DNA of 64,000 nucleotides. It comes from Eretmocerus hayati (Eukaryota > Arthropoda > Insecta > Hymenoptera > Aphelinidae). The notes under the pieces are model-generated. The model saw only the letters and a program-made list of their open reading frames with translations. It was not told where the DNA came from and did no database searches. The position numbers and the translations under genes are program-made. Shown one piece after another: positions 31,862-46,900 of this stretch; the first letter of the stretch is position 1; every line of letters begins with the position of its first letter. The DNA lies in NCBI GenBank assembly GCA_029851415.1, contig CM056744.1, positions 71,186,172-71,250,171 on the forward strand, given 5' to 3'.

Positions 31862-34800
31862 TATACTCAAAATCATTATTGAACTCCTCTAGGTTTCTCA
31901 TATTCCAATCAAATCCAATACTGCTGAGCAGGATTGGAACGGCCTGAAGATGAGTTTTGCTCTCAGTCTGAAACCTGGGAGGCTGCATTCAGTCAACTTC
32001 GTCAATCGATTACAATGATGACCGAATCACTTATTGCGTGATCGACCAATCGAGATGAATACTACAGGATCGGATGGGGATCGCGGTTGCATGGATATTC
32101 TATCCCTTTCAATACTCACAATCAGTATCCAACTCCTCTAGAATCCATATATGTCAATCGAATCAAATATTGCTGAGCAGGGTTGGAACGGCCTGGAGAT
32201 GAGTTTTGCTATCGGTCTAAATCCTGTCAGGCAGCATTGAATTGAAGGTGTGAATCGATTTCAATGATGACCCAATCACTCGTTGCGTGATTGACCAATC
32301 GAGATGAATCCTACAGGATCGGATTGGGTTCGTGGGTGCATGGTCTCTATCCTCCTCAATACTCACGATCATTATTGATTTCCTCTGGGATCCGTATATC
32401 CCAACCGAATTCAATACTGATGAGCAGGATTGGAACGGCCTGAAGATAAGTTTTGCTCTCAGTCTGAATCCTGCCAGGCAGCATTCAGTCAACTCCGTCA
32501 ATCGATTACAATGATGACCGAATCACTCATTGCGTGATCGACTAATCGAGATGAATACTACAGGATCCGATTGGGCTCGTGGGTGCATGGATAATCTATC
32601 CCTGTGAATACTCACAATCAGTATTCATCTCCTCTAGAATCCATATATGTCAATCAAATCCAATATTGCTGAGCAGGGTTAGAACGGCCTGGAGATGAGT
32701 TTTGCTATCGGTCTGAATCCTGCCTAGCAGCATTGAATTGACGGTGTGGATCGATTTCAATGATGACCCAATCACTCGTTGCGTGATTGACTAATCGAGA
32801 TGAATACTACAGGATCGCATTGGGATCGTGGGTGCACGGTCTCTATCCTCCTCAATACTCACAATCAGTATTGAACTCCTCTAGGTTTCATATATTCCAA
32901 TTGGATTCAATACTGCTGAGCAGCATTGGAACGGCCTGGAGATGAGTTTCGCTATCGGTCTGAATCCTGCCAGGCAGCATTGAGGTGACTGCGTCAATCG
33001 ATTTCGATGATGACCTCATCACTCATCGCGTGATTGACCAATCGAGATGAATGCTACAGAATCGGATTGGAATCGCGGGTGCAAGGATATTCTGTCACTC
33101 TGAATACTCACAATCAGTAAGAACTCCTCTAGATTCCATATATGTCAATCAAATCAAATACTTCTGAGCAGGATTGGAACGACCTGAGGGTGAGTTTTGC
33201 TATCGGTCTGAATCCTGCGAGGAGGCATCGAATCGACGGTGTGGATCGAATTCAATGATGACCCAAGCACTCGTTGCGTCATTGACCAATCGAGATGAAT
33301 ACTACAGGATCGGATTGGAATAGTGGGTGCATGGTCTCTATCCTCCTCAATACTCACAAACAGTATTGAACTCCTCTGACTTTCATATATGTCAATCAAA
33401 TCCAATACTGCTGAGCAGGATTGGGACGGCCTCATGATGCGGTTCGCTATCGGTCTGAATCCACCCAGGCATTATTGAATTGACTGCGTCAATCAATGTT
33501 AATGTTGAACCAATCACTCCTTGCGTCATTGACTGATCGAGATGAATACTACAGAATCGAATCGGAATCGTGATTGCATGGTCATTCTATCCTCCTGAAT
33601 ACTCACAATCAGTATTGGATTCCTCTAGGTTTCTTGTTTTCCAATCGACTTCAATACTGCTGAGCAGGATTGGAACGGCCTGAAGATGAGTTTTGGTATC
33701 GTTCTGGATCCTGCCAGCCAGCATTAATTGACGATGTGGATCGATTCCAATGATGAACCAATCACTCGTTACGTCATTGACCAATCGAGATGAATACTAC
33801 AGGATCGGATTGGGATCGTGGGTGCATGGTTTCTATCTTCCTCAATACTCACAATCAGTATTGAACTCCTCTGGGATCCGTATATTCCAATTAAATTTAA
33901 TACTGCTGAGCAGGATTGGAATGGCCTGAAGATGAGTTTCGCTCTCAGTCTGAATCCTGCAAGGCTGCATTCAGTCAACTTCGTCAATCGATTACAATGA
34001 TGACCGAATCACTCATTGCGTGATCGACCAATCGAGATGAATACTACAGGATCGGATAGGGATCGTGGTTGCATGGATATTCTGGCCCTTTCAATACTCA
34101 CAATCAGTATCCAACTCCTCTAGAATCCATATATGTCAATCAAATCAAATATTGCTGAGCAGGGTTTGAACGGCCTGAAGATGAGTTCTGCTATCGGTCT
34201 AAATCCTGTCAGGCAGCATTGAATTGAAGGTGTGGATCGATTTCATTGATGACCCAATCACTCGTTGCGTGATTGACCAATCGAGTTGAATACTACAGGA
34301 TCGGATTGGGTTCGTGGGTGCATGATCTCTATCCTACTCAATACTCACAATCATTATTGATTTCCTCTGGGATCCGTATATCCCAACCGAATTCAATACT
34401 GCTGAGCAGGATTGGAACGGCCTGAAGATAAGTTTTGCTCTCAGTCTGAATCCTGCCAGGCAGCATTCAGTCAACTCCGTCAATCGATTACAATGATGAC
34501 CGAATCACTCATTGCGTGATCGACTAATCGAGATGAATACTACAGGATCCGATTGGGCTCGGGGGGCATGGATATTCTATCCCTGTGAATACTCACAATC
34601 AGTATTCATCTCCTCTAGAATCCATATATGTCAATCAAATCCAATATTGCTGAGCAGGGTTAGAACGGCCTGAAGATGAGTTTTGCTATCGGTCTGAATC
34701 CTGCCTAGCAGCATTGAATTGACGGTGTGGATCAATTTCAATGATGACCCAATGACTCGTTGCGTGATTGACCAATCGAGATGAATACTACAGGATCGGA

Positions 34801-37800
34801 TTGGGATCGTGGGTGCATGGTCTCTATCCTCCTCAATACTCATAATCAGTATTGAACTCCTCTAGGTTTCATATATTCCAATTGGATTCAATACTGCTGA
34901 GCAGGATTGGAACCGCCTGGAGCTGAGTTTCGCTATCGGTCTGAATCCTGCCAGGCAGCATTGAGGTGACTGCGTCAATCGATTTCGATGATGACCACAT
35001 CACTCATCGCGTGATTGACCAATCGAGTTGAATACTACAGAATCGGATTGGAAACGCGGGTGCAAGGATATTCACTCACTCTCAATACTCGCAATCAGTA
35101 AGAACTCCTCTAGATTCCATATATGTCAATCAAATCAAATACTCCCGAGCAGGATTGGAACGGCCTGAGGGTGAGTTTTGCTATCGGTCTGAATCCTGCG
35201 AGGAGGCATTGAATTGACGGTGTGAATCGAATTCAATGATAACCCAAGCACTCGTTGCGTCATTGACCAATCGAGATGAATACTACAGGGTCGGATTGGA
35301 ATAGTGGGTGCATGGTTTCTATCTTCCTCAATACTCACAATCAGTATCGAACTCCTCTAGGTTTCATATATGTCAATCAAATCCAATACTGCTGAGTAGG
35401 ATTGGAACGGCCTGAAGATGCGTTTTGCTATCGGTCTGAATCCTGCCAGGCAGCATTGAATTGACTGCGTCAATCGATATCAATGTTGAACCAATCACTC
35501 CTTGCACGATTGACCAATCGAGATGAATAATTCAGAATCGAATTGGAATCGTGTGAGCGTGGTCATCCTATCCTCCTCAATACTCAAAATCATTATTGAA
35601 CTCCTCTAGGGTCCTCATATTTCAATCAAATCCAGTACTGCTGAGCAGGATTGGAACGGCCTGAAGATGAGTTCTGCTCTCAGTCTGAATCCTGTGAGGC
35701 TGCATTCAGTCAACTTCATCAATCGATTACAATGATGACCGAATCACTCATTGCGTGATCGACCGATCGAGAAGAATACTACAGGATCGGATAGGGATCG
35801 TGGTTGCATGGATATTCTATCCCTTTCAATACTCACAATCAGTATCCAACTCCTCTAGAATCCATATATGTCAATCGAATCAAATATTGCTGAGCAGGGT
35901 TGGGACGGCCTGAAGATGAGTTTTGCTATCGGTCTGAATCCTGCCTAGCAGCATTGAATTGACGGTGTGGATCAATTTCAATGATGACCCAATGACTCGT
36001 TGCGTGATTGACCAATCGAGATGAATACTACAGGATCGGATTGGGATCGTGGGTGCATGGTCTCTATCCTCCTCAATACTCACAATCAGTATTGAACTCC
36101 TCTAGGTTTCATATATTCCAATCGGATTCAATACTGCTGAGCAGGATTGGAACGGCCTGGAGATGAGTTTCGCTATCGGTCTGAATCCTGCCAGGCAGCA
36201 TTGAGGTGACTGCGTCAATCGATTTCGATGATGACCTCATCACTCATCGCGTGATTGACCAATCGAGATGAATGCTACGGAATCGGATTGGAAACGCGGG
36301 TGCAAGGATATTCACTCACTCTCAATACTCGCGATCACTAAGAACTCCTCTAGATTCCATATATGTCAATCAAATCAAATACTTCCGAGCAGGATTGGAA
36401 CGGCCTGAGGGTGAGTTTTGCTATCGGTCTGAATCCTGCCAGGAGGCATTGAATTGACGGTGTGAATTGAATTCAATGATAACCAAAGCACTCGTTGCGT
36501 CATTGACCAATCGAGATGAATACTACAGGATCGAATTGGAATCGTGATTGCATGGTCTCTATCCTCCTCAATACTCACAATCAGTATTGAACTCTTCTAG
36601 GTTTCATATATGTCAATCAAATCGAATACTGCTGAGCAGGATTGGAACGGCCTGGAGATGAGTTTTGCTATCGGTCTGAATCCTGCCAGGCTGCATTGAA
36701 TTGACTGTGTCAATCGATGTCAATGTTGAAACAATCACTCCTTGCGTCATTGGATAATCGAGATGAATACTACAGAATGGAAATGGAATCGTTGGTGCAT
36801 GGTCTCTATCCTCCTCGATACTCACTATCAGTATTGAACTCCTCTAGGTTTCTGATATCCCAATCGAATCAGATACTGCTAAGCAGGATTGGAACGGCCT
36901 GAAGATGAGTTTTGCTCTCAGTTTAATCCTGCCAGGCAGCATTCAGCCAATTTCGTCAATCAATCCCAATGTCGACGCAATGACTCATTGCGTGATCGAT
37001 CAATCGAGATGAATACTACAGGATCGGATTGGGATCGTGGGTTCATGGTCCCTATCCTCCTCAATACTCACAATCAGTGTTGAACCCCTCTAGGTTTCAT
37101 ATATGTCAATCAAATCCAATACTGCTGAGCAGGATTGGAACGGCCTGAAGATGAGTTTTGCTATCGGTCTGAATCCTGCCATGCAGCATTCAGACGTTTC
37201 CGTCCCTCGATTTCAATGATGACCCAATCACTCATTGCGTGATTGACCAATCGAGATGGATACCACAGGATCGGATTGGAATCGTGGTTGCATGGATATT
37301 CTATCCCCCTCAATACTCACAATCAGTAACAACTTTTCTAGATACCATATATGTCAATCAAATCCAATACTGCTGAGCAGGATTGGAACGGCCTGAGGAT
37401 GCGTTTTGCTATCGGTCTGAATCCTGCCAGGCAGCATTGAATTGACTGCGTCAATCGATGTCAATGTTGAGAGAATCGATCCTTGCGTCATTGACTGAAC
37501 GAGATGAATACTACAGAATCGAATTGGAATCGTGAGAGCATGGATATTCCATCCCTCTCAATACTCACATTCAGTATTTCAACTCCTCTAGAATCCATAT
37601 ATGTCAATCAAATTCAATACTGCTGAGCAGGATTGGAACGGCCTGAAGATGAGTTTTGCTATCGTTCTGAATCCCGCCAGGCAGCATTGAATTGACTGCG
37701 TCAATTGATTTCGATGATGACCTAAACACTCGTCGCGTGATTGACCAATCGAGATGAATACTACAGGACCGGAATGGAATCGTTGGTGCATGGTCTCTAT

Positions 37801-40800
37801 CCTCCTCAATACTCACAATCAGTATTGATCTCCTCTAGGTTTCATATATGTCAATCGGATTCAATACTGCTGAGCAGGTTCAGAACCACCCGAAGATGAG
37901 CTTTGCTTTCGGTCTGAATCCTGGCAGGCAGCATTGGGTTGACTGTGGCAATCGATTTCGATGGGGACCTGATCACTCATCGCGTGATTGACCGATCGAG
38001 ATGAAGACTACAGGATCGGAATAGAATCGTTGGTACATGGTCTCTATCCTCCTCGATACTCACAATCAGTATTGAACTCCTCTAGGTTTCATATATGTCA
38101 ATCAAATTCAAAATTGTTGAGCAGGATTGGAACGACCTGAGGACGAGATTCGCTAACGGTCTGAATCCTGCCAGACAGCATTGAGTTGACTGCGTCAATC
38201 GATTTCGATGATGACCCAATCTCTCATTACGTGATAGACTGATCGAGGAAAATACTACAGAATCGGGATGGAATCGCGGGTGCATGTATATTCTATCCCT
38301 CTCAATACTCACAATCAGTATTCAACTCCTCTAGATTCCATATATGTCAATCAAATCCAATACTGCTGAGCAGGATTGGAACGGCCTGAAGATGAGTTTT
38401 GCTATCGGTCTGGATCCTGCCAGGAGGCATTGGAATGACAGTGTGAATCGATTTCAATGATGACCCAAGCACTCATCGCGTGATTGACCAATCGAGATGA
38501 ATACTACAGGATCGGATTGGCATCGTGGGTGCATGGTCCCTATCCTCCTCAATACTCACAATCAGTATTGAACTCCTCTACATTTCATATATGTCAATCG
38601 AGCCAATACTGCTGAGCAGGATTGGAACGGCCTAAAGATGAGTTTCGCTATCGGTCTAGATCCTGACAGGAGGCATTGGAATGACAGTGTGAATCGATTC
38701 CAATGATGACCCAAGCACTCGTAGCGTTATTGACCAATCGAGATGAATACTACAGGATCGGATTGGCATCGTGGGTGCATGGTCCCTATCCTCCTCAATA
38801 CTCACAATCAGTATTGAACTCCTCTACGTTTCATATATGTCAATCAAATCCAATACTGCTGAGCAGGATCGGAACGGCCCGAAGATGAGTTTTGCTATCG
38901 GTCTGAATCCTGCCAGGCAGCATTGAGTTGACTGCGTCGATCGATTTTAATGGCGACCTAATCACTCATCGCGTGATTGACCAATCGAGATGAATACTAC
39001 AGGATCGGATTGGCATCGTGGGTGCATGGTCCCTATCCTCCTCAATACTCACAATCAGTATTGAACTCCTCTACGTTTCATATATGTCAATCGACCCAAT
39101 ACTGCTGAGCAGGCTTGGAACGGCCTGAAGATGAGTTTTGCTATCGGTCTAGATCCTGACAGGAGGCATTGGAATGACAGTGTGAATCGATTTCAATGAT
39201 GACCCAAGCACTCTTTGCGTTATTGACCAATCGAGATGAATACTACAGGATCGGATTGGCATCGTGGGTGCATGGTCCCTATCCTCCTCCATACTAACGA
39301 TCAGTATTGAACTCCTCTAGGTTACATATATGTCAATCGAATGCAATACTGCTGAGCAGGATTGGAACGACTGGAAGATGAGCTTCGCTATCAGTTTGGA
39401 TCCTGCCAGGCAGCATTGAGTCGACTGCGTCAATCAGCTTCATTGATCATCCAATCACTCATTGCGTGATTGACCGATGGAGATGACGACTACAAATTCA
39501 AATTGAAATCGCGGGTGCATGGTTATTCTCTCCCTCTCAAGACTCACAATCAGTATTCAACTCTCCAAGATTCCATATATGTCAATCAAATCCAATACTG
39601 CTGAGCAGGATTGGAACGGTCTGAAGATGAGTTTTGCTATCGGTCTCTATCCTGCCAGGCAGCATTGAACTGACGGTGTGGATCGATTTCAATGATGACC
39701 CAATCTCTCATTACGTGATACACTAATCGGGATGAATACAACAGGATCGGGTTGGAATGAAGGGAACATGGTTTCTATCCTTCTCGATACTCACAATCAG
39801 TATCGAATTCTTGTCGGTTCCATATATTCTAATCAGATTCGATACTGCTGAGCAGGATTGGATCGGCCTGGAGATAAGTTTTGCTCTCGGTCTGAATCCG
39901 GTCAGGCAGTATTGAGCCGACTCCGTCAATCGATTTCTATGATGACCCAATCGTTCATTCCGTGATTTACCAATCGAGATGAATACTACAGGATCGGTGG
40001 GAATTGTGTGTGCATCGTCATTCTATCCCCCTCAATTCTCACGATCAGTATCGAACTCCCTCTAGGTTTCGTATAATCCAATCGAATTCAATACTACTGC
40101 GCAGGATTGGAACGGCCTGAAGATGAGTTTTGCTATCGATCCGAATCCTGCCAGGCAGCATTGAGTTGACTGCGTCAATCGATTTCGATGATGACCCAAT
40201 CTCTCATCACGTGATAGACCGATGGAGATAAATACTACAGAATCGGATTGGAATCGCGGGTGCATAGATATTTTCTCCCTCTCAATACACACAATCAGTA
40301 TTCAACTCCTCTAGATTCCATATATGTCAATCAAATCAAATACTGCTTAGCAGGATTGGAACGGCCTGAAGATGCGTTTTGCTTCCGGTCTGAATCCTGC
40401 CAGGCAGCATTGAGTTGACTGCATCAATCGATTCCGATGGTGACCTAATCACTCATCGCGTCATTGACTAACCGAGAAGAATCCTACAGAATCAAAAATG
40501 GGATCGTGTGTGCATGGTCATTCCATCCTCCTGAATACTCACAATCAGTATTGAACTCCTCTAGGTTCCTTATATTCCAATCGAATCCGATATTGCTCAG
40601 CATGATTGGAACGGCCTGGAGATGAGTTTTGCTATCGGTCTGAATCCTCCCAGGCAGCATGCAGCCGACTCCGTCAATCGATTCCAATGATGACCCAATC
40701 ACTCATTGCGTGATTGAGCAATCGAGATGAGAACTACAGAATCGGGTTGGAATCTTGGGTGCTTGGTGATTCTATCCTCCTCCATACTCACGATCAGTAT

Positions 40801-40974
40801 TGAACTCCTCTAGGTTTCGTATATTCCAAACGGTATCGACACTCCTGAGCAGGATAGGAACGACTTGGAAATGGGCTTTTCTATCGGTCAGAATCCTGCC
40901 AGGCCGCATTGAGTTGACTGCGTCAATCGATTCCGATGGTGACCCGATCACTCATTGCGTGATTGAGCAATCAA

Positions 40975-43900
40975 GATGAATACTACAGAATCGGGTTGGA
41001 ACCGTGGGTGCACGGTCTCTATCCTTCTCAAGAGTCACAATCAGTATTGAACTCCTCTAGGATTTATATATGTCAATCAAATCAAATATTGCTGAGCAGG
41101 ATTGGAACGGCCTGGAGTTGCGTTTTGCTATCGGTCTGATCCCTGCCAGGCAGCATTGAGTTGACTGCGTCAATCGATTTCGATGATGACCCAACCTCTT
41201 ATTACGTGATAGTACGATCGAGATGAATACTACAGGATCGGATTGGGATCGTGGGTGCAAGGATATTCTATCCCTTTCAATACTCTCAATCAGTATTCAA
41301 CTCCTCTAGGATCCATATATGTCAATCAAATCCAATATTGCTGAGCAGGGTTGGAACGGCCTGAAGATGGGTTTTGCTATCGGTCTAAATCCTGCCAAGC
41401 ATTATTGAATTAACTGCGTCAATCGATGTCAATGTTGATTCAATCACTCCTTGCGTCGTCGACTAGATGAGATGAATACTACAGAATCGGATCGGAATCG
41501 TGAGTGCATGGTCATTCTATCCTCCTGGATACTCACCATCATTATTGAACTCCTCTAGGTTTCTTGTTCTCCAATCGAATTCAATACTGCTGAGCAGGAT
41601 TGGGACGGTCTGACGATGAGGTTTGCTATTGGTCAGGTTCTTGCCAGGCAGCATTGAATTGACGGTGTGGATCGATTTCATGATGACCCAAGCACTCGTT
41701 GTGTCATTCACCAATCGAGATGAATACGACAGGATTGGATTGGAATCGTGGGTGCATGGTCTCTATCTTCCTCAATACTCACTATCAATTCTGAACTCCT
41801 CTAGGTTTCGTATGATCCAATCGAATTCGATACGGCTGAGCAGGATTGTAATGGCCTGAAGACGAGTTCCGCTAACGGTCTGAATCCTGCCAGGCAGCAT
41901 TGAGTTGACTGCGTCAATCGATTTCGATGATGACCCAATCTCTCATTACGTGATTGAGCATTCAAGATGAATACCACAGAATCGGGTTGGAATCGTGGGT
42001 GCACGGTCATTCTATCCTCCTCCATACTCACAATCAGTATTGAACTCCTCTAGGTCACATATATGTCAATCAAATTCAATACTGCTGAGCAGGATTGGAA
42101 CGACTGGAAGATGAGCTTCGCTATCAGTTTGAATCCTGCCAGGCAGCATTGAGTTGACGGCGTCAATCGATTTCGATGGTGACCCAAACACTCATTGCGT
42201 GATTGAGCATTCAAGATGAATACCACAGAATCGGGTTGGAATCATGGGTGCACGGTCATTCTATCCTCTTCCATACTCACAATCAGTATTGAACTCCTCT
42301 AGGTCACATATATGTCAATCGAATTCAATACTGCTCAGCAGGATTGGAACGACTGGAAGATGAGCTTCGCTATCAGTTTGAATCCTGCCAGGCAGCATTG
42401 ATTCGACTGCGTCGATCAGCTTCATTGATGATGCAATCCCTCATTGCGTGATTGATCGATGGAGATGAATACTACAGATTCGAATTGGAATCGCGGTTGC
42501 ATGGTTATTCTCTCCTTCTCAAGACTCACAATCAGTATTCAACTTTTCTAGATTCCATATATGTCAATCAAATCCAATACTGCTGAGCAGGATTGAAACG
42601 GTCCGAAGATGAGTTTTGCTATCCGTCTTTATCCTGCCAGGCAGCATCGAATTGACGGTGTCGATCGATTTCTATGATGACCCAATCGTTCATTGCGTGA
42701 TCGACCAATCGAGATGAATGCTACAGGATCGGATTGAAACCGTGTGTGCATGGTCATTCTATCCCCCTCAATTCTCACGATCAGTATCGAACTCCCTCTA
42801 GGTTTCGTATAATCCAATCGAATTCAATACTGCTGAGCAGGATTGGAACGGCCTGAAGATGCGTTTCGCTTTCGGTCTGAATCCTGCCAGGCAGCATTGA
42901 GTTGACTGCGTCAATCGATTCCAATGGTGACCTAATCACTCATCGCGTCATTGATCAACCGAGATGAATCCTACAGAATCAAATTAGAATCGTGTGTGCA
43001 TGGTCATTCCATCCTCCTGAATACTCACAAACAGTATTGAACTCCGCTAGGTTTCTTATATTCCAATCGGATCCAATACCGCTGAGCATGATTGAAACGG
43101 CCTGAAGATGAGTTCTGTTATCGGTCTGAATCCTCTTAGGCAGCATGCAGCCGACTCCGTCAATCGATTCCAATGATGACCCAATCACTCTTTGCGTGAT
43201 TGAGCAATCGAGATGAATACTACAGAATCGGGTTGGAATCGTGGGTTCATGGTGATTCTGACCTCCTCCATACTCACGATCAGTATTGAACTCCTCTAGG
43301 TTTCGTATATTCCAATCGGATTCGATACACCTGAGCAGGATTGGAACGACCTGGAAATGAGCTTTCCTATCGGTCTGGATCCTGCCAGGCAGTTTTGAGC
43401 CGACTCCGTCAATTGATTCCTATGATGACCCAATCGTTCATTGCGTGATTGACCAATCGAGATGAATGCTACAGGATCGGATTGGAATCGTGTGTGCATG
43501 GTCATTCTATCCCCTTTCAATTCTCACGATCAGTATCGAACTCTCTCTAGGTTTCGTATAATCCAATCGAAATCAATACTGCTGCGCAGGATTCGAACGG
43601 CCTCAAGATGAGTTCTGCTATCGGTTTGCATCCTGCCAGGCAGCATTGAGTTGACTGCGTCAATCGATTTCAATGGCGACCTAACACTCATCGCGTGATT
43701 GACCAATGGAGATGATACAACAGATTCGGAATAGAATCGTGGGTGCATGGTCATTCTATCTTCCTCCATACTCACGATCAGTATTGATCTCCTCTAGGTT
43801 TCGTATATTCCAATCGGATTCGATACTCCTGAGCAGGATTCGAACGACCTGAAGATGAGCTTTTCTATCGGTCTGAATCCTGGCAGGCGGCATTGAGTTG

Positions 43901-46900
43901 ACGTTGTCAATCGATTCCGATGGTGACCCGAACACTCATCGCGTGATTGAGCAATCGAGATGAATACTACAGGATCGGGTTGGAATCGTGGGTGCACGGT
44001 CATTCTATCCTCCTCCATACTCACAATCGGTATTGAACTCCTCTAGGTCACATATATGTCAATCGAATTCAATACTGCTGAGCAGAATTGGAACGGCCTG
44101 AAGTAGAGCTTCGCTATCGGTCTGGATCCTGCCAGGCATCATTGAGTCGACTGCGTCAATCAGCCCCATTGATGATCCAATCACTCATTGCGTGATTGAC
44201 CGATGGAGATGAATACTGCAGAATCGACGGAATCGCGGGTGCATGGTTATTCTATCCCCCCCAATACTCACAGTCAGTATTCAACTCCTCTACTTCCATA
44301 TATGTCAATGAAATCCAATACTGCTGAGCAGGATTGGAACGGCCCGAAGATGAGTTTCGCTATCGGTCTGAATCCCGCCAGGAGGCATTGAATCAACGGT
44401 GTGAATCGATTTCAATGATGACCCAAGCACTCGTTGCGGCATTGACACATCGAGATGAATACTACAGAATCGAATTGAAATCGTGGGTGCATGGTCATTC
44501 TATCCTCCCCAATACTCACAATCAGTATTGAATTTTCTAGGTTTCTTATATTCCAATCGAATTCAATACTGCTGAGCAGGATTGGAACGGCCTGGAGATG
44601 AGTTTTGCTATCGGTCTGAATCCTGCCAGGCAGCATTCAGCTGACTCCGTCAATCGATTGCAATGATGACCCAATCACTCATTGCGTGATTGACCAATCG
44701 AGATGAAAACTACAGAATCGGATTGGAATCGTGAGTGCATGGTCATTTCAACCTCCTCCATGTTCATAGTCAGTATTGAACTCATCTAGGTTTCGTATAT
44801 TTCAATCGGATTCAATACTGCTGAGCGGGATTGGAACGACCTGAAGATGAGCTTCGCTATGGTTCCGAATCCTGCCAGGCATCATTGAGTGGACTGCGTC
44901 AATCGATTTCAATGATGACCCAATCACTCATTGTGTGATTGACCGATCGAGATGAATACTACAGAATCGGATTGGAATCGCGGTTGCATGGTTATTCTAT
45001 CCCTCTCGATACTCACAATCAGTATTCAACTCCTCGAGAGTTCATATATGTCAATCAAATCCAATACTGCTGAGCACGAGTGGACCGGACTGACGATGAG
45101 TTTTGCTAGCATTCTGAATCCTGCCAGGCAGCATTCAATTGACGGTGTGGATCGATTTAGATGATGACCCAAGCACTCGTTGCGTCATTGACCAATCGAG
45201 ATGAATACTACAGGATCGGATTGGAATCGTGGGTGCATGGTCTTGATCCTCCTCAATACTCACAAACAGTATTGAACTCCTCTAGGTATCATATATGTCA
45301 ATCGAATTCAATACTGCTGAGCAGGATTGGAACGGCCTGGAGATGAGTTTTGCTATCGGTCTTAATCCTGCCAGGCTGCATTGAATTGACTGTGTCAATC
45401 GATGTCAATGTTGAAACAATCACTCCTTGCGTCATTGGATAATCGAGATGAATACTACAGAATGGAAATGGAATCGTTGGTGCATGGTCTCTATCCTCCT
45501 CGATACTCACTATCAGTATTGAACTCCTCTAGGTTCCTTATATTCCAATCGAATCCGATACTGCTCAGCATGATTGGAACGGCCTGGTGATGAGTTTTGC
45601 TATCGGTCTGAATCCTCCCAGGCAGCATGCAGCCGACTCCGTCAATCGATTCCAATGATGACCCAATCACTCATTGCGTGATTGAGCAATCGAGATGAGA
45701 ACTACAGAATCGGGTTGGAATCTTGGGTGCTTGGTGATTCTATCCTCCTCCATACTCACGATCAGTATTGAACTCCTCTAGGTTTCGTATATTCCAAACG
45801 GTATCGACACTCCTGAGCAGGATAGGAACGACTTGGAAATGAGCTTTTCTATCGGTCAGAATCCTGCCAGGCCGCATTGAGTTGACTGCGTCAATCGATC
45901 CCGATGGTGACCCGATCACTCATTGCGTGATTGAGCAATCAAGATGAATACTACAGAATCGGGTTGGAACCGTAGGTGCACGGTCTCTATCCTTCTCAAT
46001 AGTCACAATCAGTATTGAACTCCTCTAGCATTCATATATGTCAATCAAATCAAATATTGCTGAGCAGGATTGGAACGGCCTGGAGTTGCGTTTTGCTATC
46101 GGTCTGATCCCTGCCAGGCAGCATTGAGTTGACTGCGTCAATCGATTTCGATGATGACCCAACCTCTCATTACGTGATAGTACGATCGAGATGAATACTA
46201 CAGGATCGGATTGGGATCGTGGGTGCAAGGATATTCTATCCCTTTCAATACTCTCAATCAGTATCCAACTCCTCTAGAATCCATATATGTCAATCAAATC
46301 CAATATTGCTGAGCAGGGTTGGAACGGCCTGAAGATGGGTTTTGCTATCGGTTTGCATCCCGCCAGGCAGCATTGAGTTGACTGCGTCAATCGATTTCAA
46401 TGGCGACCTAACACTCATCGCGTGATTGACCAATGGAGATGATACAACAGATTCGGAATAGAATCGTGGGTGCATGGTCATTCTATCTTCCTCCATACTC
46501 ACGATCAGTATTGATCTCCTCTAGGTTTCGTATATTCCAATCGGATTCGATACTCCTGAGCAGGATTCGAACGACCTGAAGATGAGCTTTTCTATCGGTC
46601 TGAATCCTGGCAGGCGGCATTGAGTTGACGTTGTCAATCGATTCCAATGGTGACCCGAACACTCATCGCGTGATTGAGCAATCGAGATGAATACTACAGA
46701 ATCGGGTTGGAATCGTGTGTGCATGGTCATCCCATCCTCCTGAATACTCACAATCAGTATTGAACTCCTCTAGGTTTCTCGTATTCCAATCGAATCCAAT
46801 ACTGCTGAGCATGATTGAAACTGCCTGAAGATGAGTTTTGCTATCGGTCTGGATCCTGCCATGAGGCATTGGAATGACAGTGTGAATCGATTTCAATGAT

